DNA from: Fischerella sp. CENA71
GTDB taxonomy: Bacteria > Cyanobacteriota > Cyanobacteriia > Cyanobacteriales > Nostocaceae
Direction: 5' to 3'
Assembly (NCBI GenBank): GCA_024239075.1
Contig: JANBVI010000053.1
Coordinates: forward strand, 124,001 to 188,000
Length of the DNA: 64,000 nucleotides
The position numbers and the translations under genes are program-made. Each line of letters opens with the position of its first letter. Position 1 is the stretch's first letter. Under the pieces are notes generated by a model. It was not told where the DNA came from. It was given only the letters and a program-made list of their open reading frames with translations, and searched no databases. This document shows positions 47,935 through 57,377 of the stretch, piece by piece.

Positions 47935-49215
47935 ATGCGGATTTTAATTTACTCTTATAACTACTACCCAGAACCAATAGGGATAGCCCCCCTAATGACT
48001 GAATTAGCAGAGGGACTCGTTAAACGAGGACATCAAGTACGTGTAGTGACTGCTATGCCAAACTACCCAGAACGTCGAATATACGACGGGTATAAAAAAA
48101 AGTTGTATATGACCGAATATAAAAATGGCGTTCAAATTCAACGCAGTTATGTTTGGATTCGCCCTCAACCGAACCTTCTAGATCGGATATTACTAGACGC
48201 GAGCTTTGTGATTACAAGTTTTCTACCAGCCTTGAGGGGTTGGCGTCCAGATGTAATTCTTGCGACTTCACCATCTTTACCTGTGTGTCTTCCAACAGCC
48301 TTATTAGGATGGTTACAAAATTGTCCTGTGGTATTAAACCTTCAAGATATATTGCCAGAAGCAGCGATTCATGTTGGCTTGATAAAAAATCAATTACTTG
48401 TTAAAGCCTTTACAGCATTAGAAAAATTTGCTTACCACACTGCGACAAAAATTAGTGTCATTGCTGATGGATTCGTAGAAAATTTGATAGATAAAGATGT
48501 AAAAGCGAATAAAATTGTACAAATTCCCAACTGGGTCGATGTCAATTTTATTCGTCCTTTACCAAAAGAAAATAACTCTTTCCGCAGCGAACATCAACTA
48601 AATGATAAATTTTTAGTTTTATATTCTGGTAACATTGCTTTGACTCAAGGTTTGGAAACAGTAGTAAAAGCTGCCTCTACGTTGCAACATATTCCAGATA
48701 TTAAGTTTGTAATTGTAGGAGAGGCAAAAGGTCTACAAAGATTGCAGCAAGAATGCCAAAAATGTGGTGCAGATAACGTTTTATTGCTGCCTTTTCAACC
48801 CCGTGAACAATTACCAGAGATGTTGGCTGCTGCTGATCTTGGTTTGGTAGTACAAAAGAAAAATGTGATATCCTTCAACATGCCATCCAAAATTCAAGTT
48901 TTACTTGCCAGTGGTAAAGCATTAATTGCATCTGTACCTGATAACGGTACTGCTGCGAGAGCAATAAGACAAAGCGGCGGCGGTGTTGTTGTCCCTCCAG
49001 AAGATCCCGATGCTCTAGCTAGGGCAATTTTGGATTTGTACCAACATCCTCCAAAAGTTAAAACTCTCGGTTATAACAGTCGCCAATTTGCCGTTGAACA
49101 ATATTCTTTTGAGCAAGCTTTAAATTATTATGAGTCTTTGTTCTACACAATGATTGCTGATAGTCCAGCAATTGAATCCACTGTTGTTTCTAAACAAGAA
49201 GTTAAAATCAGTTAA
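47935..49215 (+). CDS. WcaI-type glycosyltransferase (GT4)
   Basis: 426 residues of the GT-B fold. N-terminus MRILIYSYNYYPEPIGIAPLM and LVVSA-type Rossmann segments are typical of WcaI-like enzymes. Donor-binding region: LYSGNIALTQGLETVV and VVQKKNVISFNMPSKIQVLLASGKALIA. Probably adds a sugar to a lipid-linked exopolysaccharide precursor in the cytoplasm; works in the same general pathway as the two sugar transferases in this window. Confidence 0.88.
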   Translation: MRILIYSYNYYPEPIGIAPLMTELAEGLVKRGHQVRVVTAMPNYPERRIYDGYKKKLYMTEYKNGVQIQRSYVWIRPQPNLLDRILLDASFVITSFLPALRGWRPDVILATSPSLPVCLPTALLGWLQNCPVVLNLQDILPEAAIHVGLIKNQLLVKAFTALEKFAYHTATKISVIADGFVENLIDKDVKANKIVQIPNWVDVNFIRPLPKENNSFRSEHQLNDKFLVLYSGNIALTQGLETVVKAASTLQHIPDIKFVIVGEAKGLQRLQQECQKCGADNVLLLPFQPREQLPEMLAAADLGLVVQKKNVISFNMPSKIQVLLASGKALIASVPDNGTAARAIRQSGGGVVVPPEDPDALARAILDLYQHPPKVKTLGYNSRQFAVEQYSFEQALNYYESLFYTMIADSPAIESTVVSKQEVKIS

Positions 49216-49757
49216 CAATGATTTGTCTTGACCAATTAGGGCTTGATGGTACAAGCCCCGGATTAATCCGTGGAATAAATCGAAAATCGAAAATTTCAAG
49301 GGGCGACAATCGCCTCTAAGCCCCGCCAACTAAAGAGTTAGAAGGCACAGACCCCTTGAAAAATTTGGGTGCTTATTGAGAATGAACTGTATAGAGGTAG
49401 TAGACTCTTCTGTGGAGAGCGGTTTCGTGGTAAAAAAGAACGGTCTCGTATCAAAGAAAGAGGGTTTATTTCTCTGATGAAGAACATCTAAAACCTTAAT
49501 TTTTATGCAAATTTAACTTTGATTATATTCTATCAGTTGTTTGTGTAATTAATTCTGCTTAGTTACTTATCGCTGACTTTTCAGACTTTTTTAGAAATGT
49601 ATAAGCATCCTCAGTCTTGTTCCATGCAGCCCATAACCAGGAATTACCTAATGGACAGACACTAAAGGCAGGTGAACTCCACGACATAATTGAATTTTAT
49701 TTAGTAAATATAATAACTAGTATTATACGCAAGAAATTTTTGATGTAATTAACTCTA
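49216..49757. other. Spacer with structured element
   Basis: First 150 bases hold a series of stems (separate entry); the rest is AT-rich with no gene. Confidence 0.55.
49239..49370. ncRNA. Candidate structured RNA or transposon end
   Basis: Stems in order: GGGCTTG-ATGGTA-CAAGCCC (49239-49258), CGGATTAATCCG (49259-49270), AGGGGCG-ACAAT-CGCCTCT (49299-49317), AACT-AAAG-AGTT (49328-49339), then GGCACAGACCCCTTG. The last part looks to me like the right end/omegaRNA region of IS200/IS605-type TnpB elements, but no tnpB is present. Identification is a guess. Confidence 0.3.
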
Positions 49758-50030
49758 CTATTCCAAAACTTCCATCAAGTTCTCAATCGTGATATCAAAA
49801 GCACGAGCTATTTCATACACTAGACTTAAATGAACAGTATTCAGTCCGTCATCACATTGAGTATAGCTTTTGACAGTGTTGTAGTTGACTCCAGATTGAT
49901 CAGCGACATCTTGCAACGTCCAACCCCGTTTTTTAGCTAATTCTCGATTTTTGAGGGTAACAATACTAAAAGCGATCGCTCGTTGAGCCTGGAAAACTTG
50001 AGAGCGATCGCTATTCAAAACACATCCCAC
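49758..50030 (-). CDS. XRE-family helix-turn-helix protein
   Basis: 90 residues from GTG; the true start is uncertain. HTH in KNRELAKKRGWTLQDVADQSGVNYNTVKSYTQ (about 27-58), followed by a helical end (SLVYEIARAFDITIENLMEVL). The segment before the HTH is encoded by sequence with two HIP1 palindromes and may be untranslated. A small DNA-binding regulator; target unknown. It lies downstream of frp-ocp. Confidence 0.7.
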   Translation of the reverse strand: MGCVLNSDRSQVFQAQRAIAFSIVTLKNRELAKKRGWTLQDVADQSGVNYNTVKSYTQCDDGLNTVHLSLVYEIARAFDITIENLMEVLE

Positions 50031-50171
50031 AAATTGGGGAAGACTAACCTATGATATCAATCTCAAAATCAAATACTCATTTGTTAAGAAAAAGCAGTTA
50101 ATTGATATTAGGTATTGTGAACTTAGCAAATTGCCACCAATGACTAATACCAATGACTAAACGAATAATAA

Positions 50172-50501
50172 TCATATACGGGTAAGAGCGGCTATTTTAG
50201 TCAGCTTATCTGTATTTAATCCCTTTAATTCATCAAGCTGTAGCCAACCTTCTTTGACCAACCTCGCAAATACAAAGATGAGAACTGAATATCTGTAGTC
50301 GTACTTGCCATCTATCTCATGTCTCCTTGCACTCAAGAAATTGTGTAATTGCCATATATGATCAAGTTCTGCGATCGCACTTGTTTTTTCGCGAACTTCT
50401 TTGATCAAAGTATCAATCTCTCGCTCATAAGCTCTCTCGAAAGCTTGTTTAGCTACTTCTTTCTCAGTCTTAGACCACTCAACGTCACTCACTTGCTTCA
50501 T
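50172..50501 (-). CDS. frp: Fluorescence recovery protein
   Basis: 109 residues. Binds the active (red) orange carotenoid protein, detaches it from phycobilisomes and returns it to the orange form. Family string WQLHNFLSARRHEIDGKYDYRYSVLIFVFARLVKEGWL is diagnostic, and the all-helical pattern fits. 125 bases after ocp on the same strand, as in OCP1-bearing cyanobacteria. Confidence 0.93.
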   Translation of the reverse strand: MKQVSDVEWSKTEKEVAKQAFERAYEREIDTLIKEVREKTSAIAELDHIWQLHNFLSARRHEIDGKYDYRYSVLIFVFARLVKEGWLQLDELKGLNTDKLTKIAALTRI

Positions 50502-50626
50502 TAACCCTACAATCTATGCGGTCATTTGTTTTATCAAATTGTGCCATTTACCTCAAATAAGGGAGGGAGCGCCCTTACCACAGAGCGCTCACGCAATTAG
50601 TCAGGCTTACTTACACTGAGCTTTCT

Positions 50627-51586
50627 CTAGCGAACTAAATTCAAAAGTTCTTTGGGAGAAGCCAGCAAATCAATTGCTACAAAGAAAATCTTGCCTTTAG
50701 GATTGAGCAAGAATCGCCAAGCCATGTTCATTCCCACAGCAGCACCAAACCATGGAGTTTGTACTTTACCAGTGACTTTCACCTGGGTGTAACCATCTTC
50801 TGCGGGTTCCGCAACACCTCGTTCGGGCATTAATTTGAGGTTTTGACATTCCTCATTAAAAAATCTAAGAATGGCATCTCTACCAACAATTGGTTTTTGG
50901 AAAGGAGGTTGCAAAGCAGCATCAGGCGCGAACAGATCAATCAAAGCTCCAAAGTCATTGGCATTCAAATTGTCCATGTAACTCAGCACCGTTGGATTGT
51001 CAATGCCTTCAATAGTGACTTGAGTTCGCTGTGAAACTTCTTTGGGAGCAACAACAGGTTCAGTAACTCTTTTATAGTCACCCAACTTGCTTGGATCAAA
51101 CCCCATATCTACCACAGCACTACGTAAGACTGTAATTTGTTGACCCTGATCCAGTTCTCTAACTGCTTGCAGCACTGCTGAAGCATTAGCAGAAAGCTGA
51201 TAGCCTGCTGGGATTGGAGCGACGATACCCTGATCCATCCATTGTCCAAGTTGATACCAGAATCCTAACTTGATGTTTGCAGACCAGGTAGCATAAGTAC
51301 GGCAAATTGGTGTATCAGCATGGTTTGCTAGGTCACACATAACCTGCGTTTGCTCAGAGAAAGTCATTTGCCGAATTTGATTCAAAGTTGCTTCTGCAAA
51401 CTGCATACTAGCAGCACCTGGAGCAGCAACCGTGATGGTTTTACCCATCTCTAGATAAGCAAACCAAGTCCATGCTAGTTGGTCTTCAGCACTAAGCTGA
51501 TTGAATCTAGCGATCGTGGCTGGTACTGCATCAGCAGATAGGGTTTTTGGGAAGATACCACGAGCTGAGTCAATAGTAAACGGCAT
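50627..51586 (-). CDS. ocp: Orange carotenoid protein
   Basis: 319 residues: helical N-terminal domain (1-160), linker (about 161-190) and NTF2-like C-terminal domain. Photoactive carotenoid protein that quenches phycobilisomes in strong light. Key residues are in place: Tyr44, Trp110, Arg155, and the C-terminal pair Tyr203 and Trp290 (Tyr201 and Trp288 in Synechocystis; two residues more here), with Glu246 for the Arg155 salt bridge. Presence of frp downstream marks an OCP1-type protein. Confidence 0.97.
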   Translation of the reverse strand: MPFTIDSARGIFPKTLSADAVPATIARFNQLSAEDQLAWTWFAYLEMGKTITVAAPGAASMQFAEATLNQIRQMTFSEQTQVMCDLANHADTPICRTYATWSANIKLGFWYQLGQWMDQGIVAPIPAGYQLSANASAVLQAVRELDQGQQITVLRSAVVDMGFDPSKLGDYKRVTEPVVAPKEVSQRTQVTIEGIDNPTVLSYMDNLNANDFGALIDLFAPDAALQPPFQKPIVGRDAILRFFNEECQNLKLMPERGVAEPAEDGYTQVKVTGKVQTPWFGAAVGMNMAWRFLLNPKGKIFFVAIDLLASPKELLNLVR

Positions 51587-52118
51587 AAAAAAATTTACCT
51601 TACTAGGTTTGCAACTGGCAAAAAGATAACAAGGAGAGCATTTGGGCGATATAACTTATCTCTCGATCACCAAAATATCATAAAATATTACAAAAATTAA
51701 CAAAAATATACTTTTGCGTCGATTCCGCGTAGCGCTAACAGGGGTGAAAGCTTGATACCACGCTTTTACAACAAGCTAAGGAACTAGCAACAGCCTGCGC
51801 GAAGTTCAATATTTTTTACAGCCGATAACCTTGATTTCTGTTTTTCCCTGTGTTTCAAAAACTAGTGCTTAGGATTGATGGAGTATAACGGTTCAGCCAA
51901 AATCTATTCAAAAAACCCAGAGTTCATAGCTACGTACAGAGTAGCTATAAAATCAAAATTTACGCAAAATATCAAAACAACGTGGTAGGGTGAGAACCCC
52001 TGCCACGTTGTTTTGATAGATATTTCTAATAAATTAGAGATGCTGCTATGCAACATCTCTATTACTTTATATATGCCTTCTTTAATTATGCGATCGCATT
52101 CACAAATACATAAAATTT
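51587..52118. other. Spacer upstream of ocp with terminator
   Basis: Carries a strong stem at 51971-52017 and AT-rich sequence with the ocp promoter. No gene. Confidence 0.6.
51971..52017. terminator. Bidirectional terminator
   Basis: ATCAAAACAACGTGG pairs with CCACGTTGTTTTGAT, with an inner TAGGG/CCCCTG part. A/T runs on both sides. It most likely ends the minus-strand secreted-protein gene 100 bases away. Confidence 0.75.
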
Positions 52119-52487
52119 TTAATAAACCACAGGTGCTTGACCACGCAAAGCACGTAGAGCATTCATACAATAAGGACAATCGCAACCAAATGTAGCAAGT
52201 GCAGCATCGCTTTCTTCTTCAGTAAAGTTGAGCATTGCTACTTTATCGTTAGAAAAATTGACTGCATTGAATTTAGATGCAGTAGAGTAACGAGGATCTA
52301 CTTTGGAAGTCCGTATACACACAAAGCGATCATAACTAACGTGAGGATGTCTGATGCACGCTTCTCCGTCTTTGAGACGAATTACTGGTGAAGCTGCATG
52401 AGCAGGATTGACTATTCCGATTACGGATAATAAAGAAGTGAAAATGGTAGGACTTGCAAGCAAAGCTAATGCTAATTTCTTATTCAT
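52119..52487 (-). CDS. Small secreted Cys-rich hypothetical protein
   Basis: 122 residues. Signal peptide with AHA-A cleavage (29-32). Mature part has cysteines at 44, 57, 102, 104 and 107; the last three form CDCPYC, followed by a short helix MNALRALRG. This could bind a metal or form disulfides; family unknown. Transcribed alone between two terminators or spacers. Confidence 0.72.
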   Translation of the reverse strand: MNKKLALALLASPTIFTSLLSVIGIVNPAHAASPVIRLKDGEACIRHPHVSYDRFVCIRTSKVDPRYSTASKFNAVNFSNDKVAMLNFTEEESDAALATFGCDCPYCMNALRALRGQAPVVY

Positions 52488-52826
52488 GACCTTTCCAAAA
52501 AATCAAGTTTCTAAACGCTAGCAACTCTGAAATTAAGTTTCTAGCGTTAACAAAGATAATAATCAAAGATAGCAGGAAAATCTATAATTTATGCAACTTT
52601 AATCTTTTTTATATCATAAAAAATAAACAATATGTTCGAGACAAAAGTTCATGTAATTTTTGTCCGAAATGAGGGTATGAAAATCTATTCCCTAATTCCC
52701 GTTGTCCCTTCGCTCCTAATCCCCAAAGGAGGTATTGAGTCCCCCAGAGAGAACCCCACCTTCCCTGATCTGTGTTACCTATTTCCTACTCCCCATTTTT
52801 GAAAGAATAAACAGTTGCTGTTTTTA
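52488..52826. other. Spacer, nothing recognised
   Basis: AT-rich upstream half, then C/T-rich repetitive sequence (CCCTAATTCCC, CCCAGAGAGAACCCCACC). No gene or clear signal. Confidence 0.5.
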
Positions 52827-53825
52827 CTAACTAGCTAAATAGCAACTAAGTTTATTCTGATGTCTTCGCAGAGTATTCAAAGCTTTTTGTTCTAATTGGC
52901 GCACTCTTTCTCGACTCATTCCAATCCGTTCGCCAACTGCTGCTAATGAGAGTTCATTTCCATCAATTAAACCAAAGCGTAAAGTCAATATTTCCTGTTG
53001 TTGAGGAGGTAATTTAGATAATAAATTTTGAATATCTTGATTGAGAGATTTTTGAATTGTGTAGTTTTCAGGAGATAACCCATCATCTTCTAACATCTCC
53101 TGTAATTCTGTGTCTAATTCTGTTCCAACTCGCATTTCTAAAGAAACGGGTTGACGTGCAGAAAGCCAGTGTTGTCTAATTTCATCAGGTTCTAAATCAA
53201 GTACTTGGGCAATTTCTGCTGTGCTGGGAGTACGCCCTAATTTCTGCGATAATTCTCGTTGAGTAGATTTAATTTTGTTTAGTTTTTCGGTGATGTGAAT
53301 AGGTAAGCGAATTGTACGTCCTTGTTGTGCGATCGCTCGTGTCATAGCTTGGCGAATCCACCAATAAGCATAAGTCGAAAATTTGTAGCCCTTTGTCGGA
53401 TCAAATTTCTCAATTCCTCGTTCTAAACCTAAAGTACCTTCTTGAATTAAATCTAACAAGTCTAGATTACGTTTTTGGTACTTTTTAGCAATAGAAACTA
53501 CTAATCGCAAATTAGCTACTAGCATTTTATGCTTGGCTTGTTGCCCTTTACTTAACAAATCAAGCAATTGTTCTTCACTCATTTTGAGACTATTTGCCCA
53601 CTCTTGTAGTGTGGGTTCACGCTTTAATTCCAATGCCAATTTATCCTGTACAGCTATTATGGCTATCATCTGCTGTACTTGTTTAGACAAAAAAATCTCT
53701 TGTTCATAATTCAATAGAGGAATACGCCCAATTTCATGAAGATAAGTACGCACCATATCAAACTGAGATGTAGAGTTTTTAGTTTTAATATGAGCTTCTT
53801 TCTTTAGAGGTGTCGTATTGTTCAT
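52827..53825 (-). CDS. Group 2 RNA polymerase sigma factor
   Basis: 332 residues of the sigma-70 family. Region 1.2 DMVRTYLHEIGRIPLLNYEQE, region 2 LRLVVSIAKKYQKRNLDLLDLIQEGTLGLERGIEKFDPTKGYKFSTYAYWWIRQAMTRAI, region 3, and region 4 with a HTH ERIGMSRERVRQLEQKAL. The missing long N-terminal region 1.1 makes it non-primary (group 2; SigB/C/D/E type, not decided). Next to a sugar transferase gene, but direct control is not shown. Confidence 0.92.
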   Translation of the reverse strand: MNNTTPLKKEAHIKTKNSTSQFDMVRTYLHEIGRIPLLNYEQEIFLSKQVQQMIAIIAVQDKLALELKREPTLQEWANSLKMSEEQLLDLLSKGQQAKHKMLVANLRLVVSIAKKYQKRNLDLLDLIQEGTLGLERGIEKFDPTKGYKFSTYAYWWIRQAMTRAIAQQGRTIRLPIHITEKLNKIKSTQRELSQKLGRTPSTAEIAQVLDLEPDEIRQHWLSARQPVSLEMRVGTELDTELQEMLEDDGLSPENYTIQKSLNQDIQNLLSKLPPQQQEILTLRFGLIDGNELSLAAVGERIGMSRERVRQLEQKALNTLRRHQNKLSCYLAS

Positions 53826-54200
53826 AAATTGTTGTAGAAACTAAAACTCAATAATAGGAGGTAATGTTGTGCATCAAAGTTTTTTCTGCCAGAGTACTAG
53901 TTTGCTAAATCTGAATTCATAGAACTTAGTCCTGAGCAAAACTAACTTGGCAGATTAGTACTACTGTAAGATGTGATTCAAGATAATATTTGATGCTTAT
54001 TTGATGCTCATTGAGTATATAAACACCAGCTTGAGGTGAATATGTTTAACTTAAAACCCTAATGTTTCACAGATGTGTCAAACTATTGAAGAATAGATGT
54101 CAACAAATTTTAAATATAGTCAAATGAAAAATCAGATGAAGATGAAACCTCCATCTGAAAAAATATGGTATATTATCAAACTAAGTATAAATGCTATTAC
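53826..54200. other. Promoter region of the sigma factor
   Basis: AT-rich, with partly inverted AGTACTA...TAGTACT sequence near 53895-53965. Probably the regulatory region of the sigma factor gene. No frame. Confidence 0.4.
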
Positions 54201-54878
54201 CTAGAAAGCTCCAACTCTACCAACCAGAATATAGAAAGTTTTGGCGATTAAAAATAAGTCATATAAGGGATGCCATTTTTTTTGGTATTGCAAGTCTAGA
54301 TCGACAATTTGCTCAAAGTCTTTTATATGGGAACGGCCACTAGTTTGCCATTCACCAGTTAAACCGGGTTTAACATTTAAACGTTGCCAATGACGTTGAT
54401 TGTAGTGTGCTACTTCGTCATTTGTGGGTGGACGTGTTCCGACTAAACTCATTTCACCTACTAGGACATTCCAAAATTGTGGTAGTTCGTCTAAGCTGGA
54501 GCTTCGTAAAATCCGCCCAATTTTGGTTACTCGGAAATCATTTTTATTTTTAAATATAAGTCCGTTAGCTTCGTTTTTAACTAAGTACTTTAATTGTTCA
54601 GCCTCAGAAAGCATTGAGCGGAATTTACGAATATAAAACGGACGCCCGTATAATCCGTAACGTTTTTGTGTGAAAAAAATAGGGCCGGGACTGTCTAGTT
54701 TAATGGCGATCGCAATCGGTATAAATACAAGAGCTAGTATAAATAATCCAATTATGCTACCCAGAATATCTAAGCAACGCTTAAATTTAGACTTTACTGA
54801 AAGATGAGGATAAAATGATAAGTCCCATGTGTTAGAGGTTGCACCTTCAACAACGGTTGTAAATGGTATTCCGTACAT
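54201..54878 (-). CDS. Polyprenyl-phosphate sugar transferase
   Basis: 225 residues from ATG 54878; a TTG two codons earlier is possible. One N-terminal helix (about 36-62) then the bacterial sugar transferase core: LDSPGPIFFTQKRYG, KFRSM, RSSSLDELPQFWNVLVGEMSLVGTRPP and KPGLTGEWQTSGR. It is a paralogue of the STAS-fused protein at 30444, without the STAS domain. Starts exopolysaccharide repeat-unit synthesis on undecaprenyl phosphate. Confidence 0.88.
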   Translation of the reverse strand: MYGIPFTTVVEGATSNTWDLSFYPHLSVKSKFKRCLDILGSIIGLFILALVFIPIAIAIKLDSPGPIFFTQKRYGLYGRPFYIRKFRSMLSEAEQLKYLVKNEANGLIFKNKNDFRVTKIGRILRSSSLDELPQFWNVLVGEMSLVGTRPPTNDEVAHYNQRHWQRLNVKPGLTGEWQTSGRSHIKDFEQIVDLDLQYQKKWHPLYDLFLIAKTFYILVGRVGAF

Positions 54879-55510
54879 TGTCAAGCCGAGTGTTGAGTGA
54901 AAAACGTGTTTTTACGTATCTTATATTTTGACTATAGACTCAGCTTTCTTCTAATCATTCAAACACAACCGTATATTCACTGAATCTTCATTTAGTTGAT
55001 AGGGATCATCATTTTTTATAAATTTCACATAAAGCACATTTAATATATCTTATGGAAGATGAAAAATCATTTTGGGTGTGGATATTACAGGTAGTTGTGT
55101 TAGAATTTGCTATCAAATGTTTGTGATTATTGACACATTCAATTATTACCTGTTACATAAAAGTATCAGCTTAGAATCTTCCACTAAAATATTAGTCTCA
55201 AGGTTAGAGAAAGAGGATTTTGCCTTGTAGAAAAGGCAAATTAAATACTAAAAACGTGCAGTAAATCTGACGTTGGTTTTCTCTATCACAATCAAAAATG
55301 ATATTCCGTGGTGGATAAAAATGACACTTTACTTTTTTGGAGTGTCGAGTTGAAAATTTGTACTTCTGGGGCGTAACTTATCTTAATCGAAGTCTGGAAA
55401 AATCCCAGATTAATATGAAAGTGGCAATAGCTGCTTGCATTCAACTTATTTAAAAATAAAGCAACAAGAAATTTAGTGTAATGCGATCTCAAGATTGAGG
55501 AGCGGGATAA
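54879..55510. other. Non-coding spacer
   Basis: AT-rich, with a weak stem GACACT...AGTGTC at about 55322-55346. The minus-strand frame 55292-55492 has no support. Nothing else seen. Confidence 0.45.
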
Positions 55511-55813
55511 ATGGTTATAGCAGGGGCGGAAATAAAAGTAGGTCGCTTAGAATCAATTGTTGAGCAAATTGGGGAAGCTGTACTCGCTACTACAGAAACT
55601 ATCGAGCGTTTAGCTCAAAGAGTGGATAATCTCAGCACCCAAGTTGAAGAACAAGGAAAACAGTTACAGCAGCAGGGTTATCAAATCTTAGCTTTATGTG
55701 ATGCAGTACAAACTCTGGCTGAAACACAAGATGATTCACTCCAAAGAATATCCCAATTGACAAAAAATCTCGACCGTTTGATGCAACTCATTGAAGCACC
55801 AGAAGATTCATGA
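55511..55813 (+). CDS. Small coiled-coil protein
   Basis: 100 residues, almost entirely heptad-patterned coiled coil (ESIVEQIGEAVLATTETIERLAQRVDNLSTQVEEQGKQLQQQ). Soluble. Many cyanobacteria carry proteins of this kind, often with variable length; function unknown. Followed by heptamer repeats. Confidence 0.68.
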   Translation: MVIAGAEIKVGRLESIVEQIGEAVLATTETIERLAQRVDNLSTQVEEQGKQLQQQGYQILALCDAVQTLAETQDDSLQRISQLTKNLDRLMQLIEAPEDS

Positions 55814-55886
55814 ACAGTGAACAGTGAACAGTTATCAGTGAACAGTTATTAAACTGATAACTGATAACTGGTAACTGATAACTGAT
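55811..55886. repeat. Heptamer repeats
   Basis: GAACAGT (x3) then GATAACT (x4) between the coiled-coil gene and convergent surE. Confidence 0.7.
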
Positions 55887-56624
55887 TTACACTTTCAATT
55901 GGGTAACTGCTATTTTGCCTGAAAAGCAAACATCAACATCACTCCCAGGAATGCGATCGCGCTGTTGATAGACGCCAGCATAATGAAACTCATCACCTTC
56001 TATGCGGTAGTTAATCGGTAATGGTTTAGTACAAGGTTGACAAAATACAACTTCTGGATCGGGTTCTCCTGGTAAAAGATGGGGTAAATTCACATTCCAA
56101 AAACTTCCCGGTTCTAAAGGACGGTTGAGTAAATCAGCTAAAACATTCGCTGTCCACCCTGCTGCTACATCCCAATCAACATTGAGTTTTCTTTGGCGAT
56201 AGTGAGAGACTGCAATCCCAGGAATACCATGCATTGCTGCTTCCCGTACCGCCGCAACAGTACCAGAAATATAAGCATCTACTCCTAAATTACCACCAGC
56301 GTTGATACCAGAGATAACATATTTGACATGCTCACAGATATGTGATATTGATATTCTCACACAATCAGCAGGAGTTCCGGCGATCGCATACTCATGATCT
56401 GAGCGATGGTGAACCTGTATCGGTTTAGTTGTGGTGACTTGATGACCACAGCCGGAGAGATGATCTCTAGGAGCAGCTATGATTACTGATAAGGGAGTAC
56501 TGGGTGCTGGGTATTTGCCATTGAACAGTTCCAAACTGCTAATACCAAGTTTGTTTACAGCTTTGTGGAGTGCTTGAATACCTGGAGCGTCAATACCATC
56601 ATCATTAGTGAGAATTAAGGTCAT
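55887..56624 (-). CDS. surE: 5'/3'-nucleotidase SurE
   Basis: 245 residues. Metal-dependent nucleotidase; removes phosphate from nucleoside monophosphates. LTNDDGIDAPGI (5-16) carries the metal-binding Asp pair; SGINAGGNLGVDAYISGTVAAVREAAMHGIPGIAVS is typical. Complete gene. Confidence 0.95.
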   Translation of the reverse strand: MTLILTNDDGIDAPGIQALHKAVNKLGISSLELFNGKYPAPSTPLSVIIAAPRDHLSGCGHQVTTTKPIQVHHRSDHEYAIAGTPADCVRISISHICEHVKYVISGINAGGNLGVDAYISGTVAAVREAAMHGIPGIAVSHYRQRKLNVDWDVAAGWTANVLADLLNRPLEPGSFWNVNLPHLLPGEPDPEVVFCQPCTKPLPINYRIEGDEFHYAGVYQQRDRIPGSDVDVCFSGKIAVTQLKV

Positions 56625-56911
56625 AATATTTTGGCAATATCTAACTTTTTGATTTTCTCCCTTTTAACTCTGTAATTGCTGTTTGTGGATATATGGGAAT
56701 AGGGAACGGGGAATTCTTAACAGGGAACAAATATTAAAAACCTTGGAAATATTTCATTTTTACTGCAAGTGCGATCGCCGTAAAGCGGGTGTTACTCTTC
56801 GGGAAGTCCCTTTCAGGGTCTAATGCATCATCTCCTTTTTGAGAGAATCGCCTCCAACGAGTGCTGTTGCGCCATCGCTGTTATGATTGCGTAAATTACT
56901 GAAATCACAGA

Positions 56912-57196
56912 TCAATCAGCATGTTGAAAAAGTAAAGAGCCTGCTTGCTTATTTTCTTGCTGTTCTGCATGGCTAAATAAGCGTCCCACGATTTGCAGAA
57001 AATTGGTCATTTCTTGCTCTAATTTTTGAGCGCTAACTTTAACCGTATCTCCTACACCCTTGCTACTAGTCGTTTCCCTGATTTCATCTGTCCAGTCTCC
57101 TCCTCTACTAATCACGCCTCTAGTACCATCAGGGATAGAGATTTGAGGAGTTTCGTCGGTAACAATCAAAATAGTATCTGAAGGTGTTTCTGGCAT
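56912..57196 (-). CDS. Hypothetical protein, possibly Trypco1-like
   Basis: 94 residues. A beta-hairpin-like N-terminus (DTILIVTDETPQISIPDG) and an amphipathic helix (VSAQKLEQEMTNFLQIVGRLFSHAEQQ). The pattern reminds me of the trypsin-co-occurring domain (Trypco1/CU044_2847), whose members are usually somewhat longer, so the C-terminus may be truncated. The guess is weak. Confidence 0.5.
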   Translation of the reverse strand: MPETPSDTILIVTDETPQISIPDGTRGVISRGGDWTDEIRETTSSKGVGDTVKVSAQKLEQEMTNFLQIVGRLFSHAEQQENKQAGSLLFQHAD

Positions 57197-57377
57197 AATG
57201 CGTTAAATATATAGATAAAATTACCCATAAATTATATATACAACGCTAGATATGATGATTTCCATCAAATGCTGGTTGTCTGTCCCATTAGTTTTGATAG
57301 GTTTGTAGTAAGCACTTTAGTGCTTAAATATTTGAGGACTGAAGTCCTCACTACAAACGCATTACCCATCAAAATTA

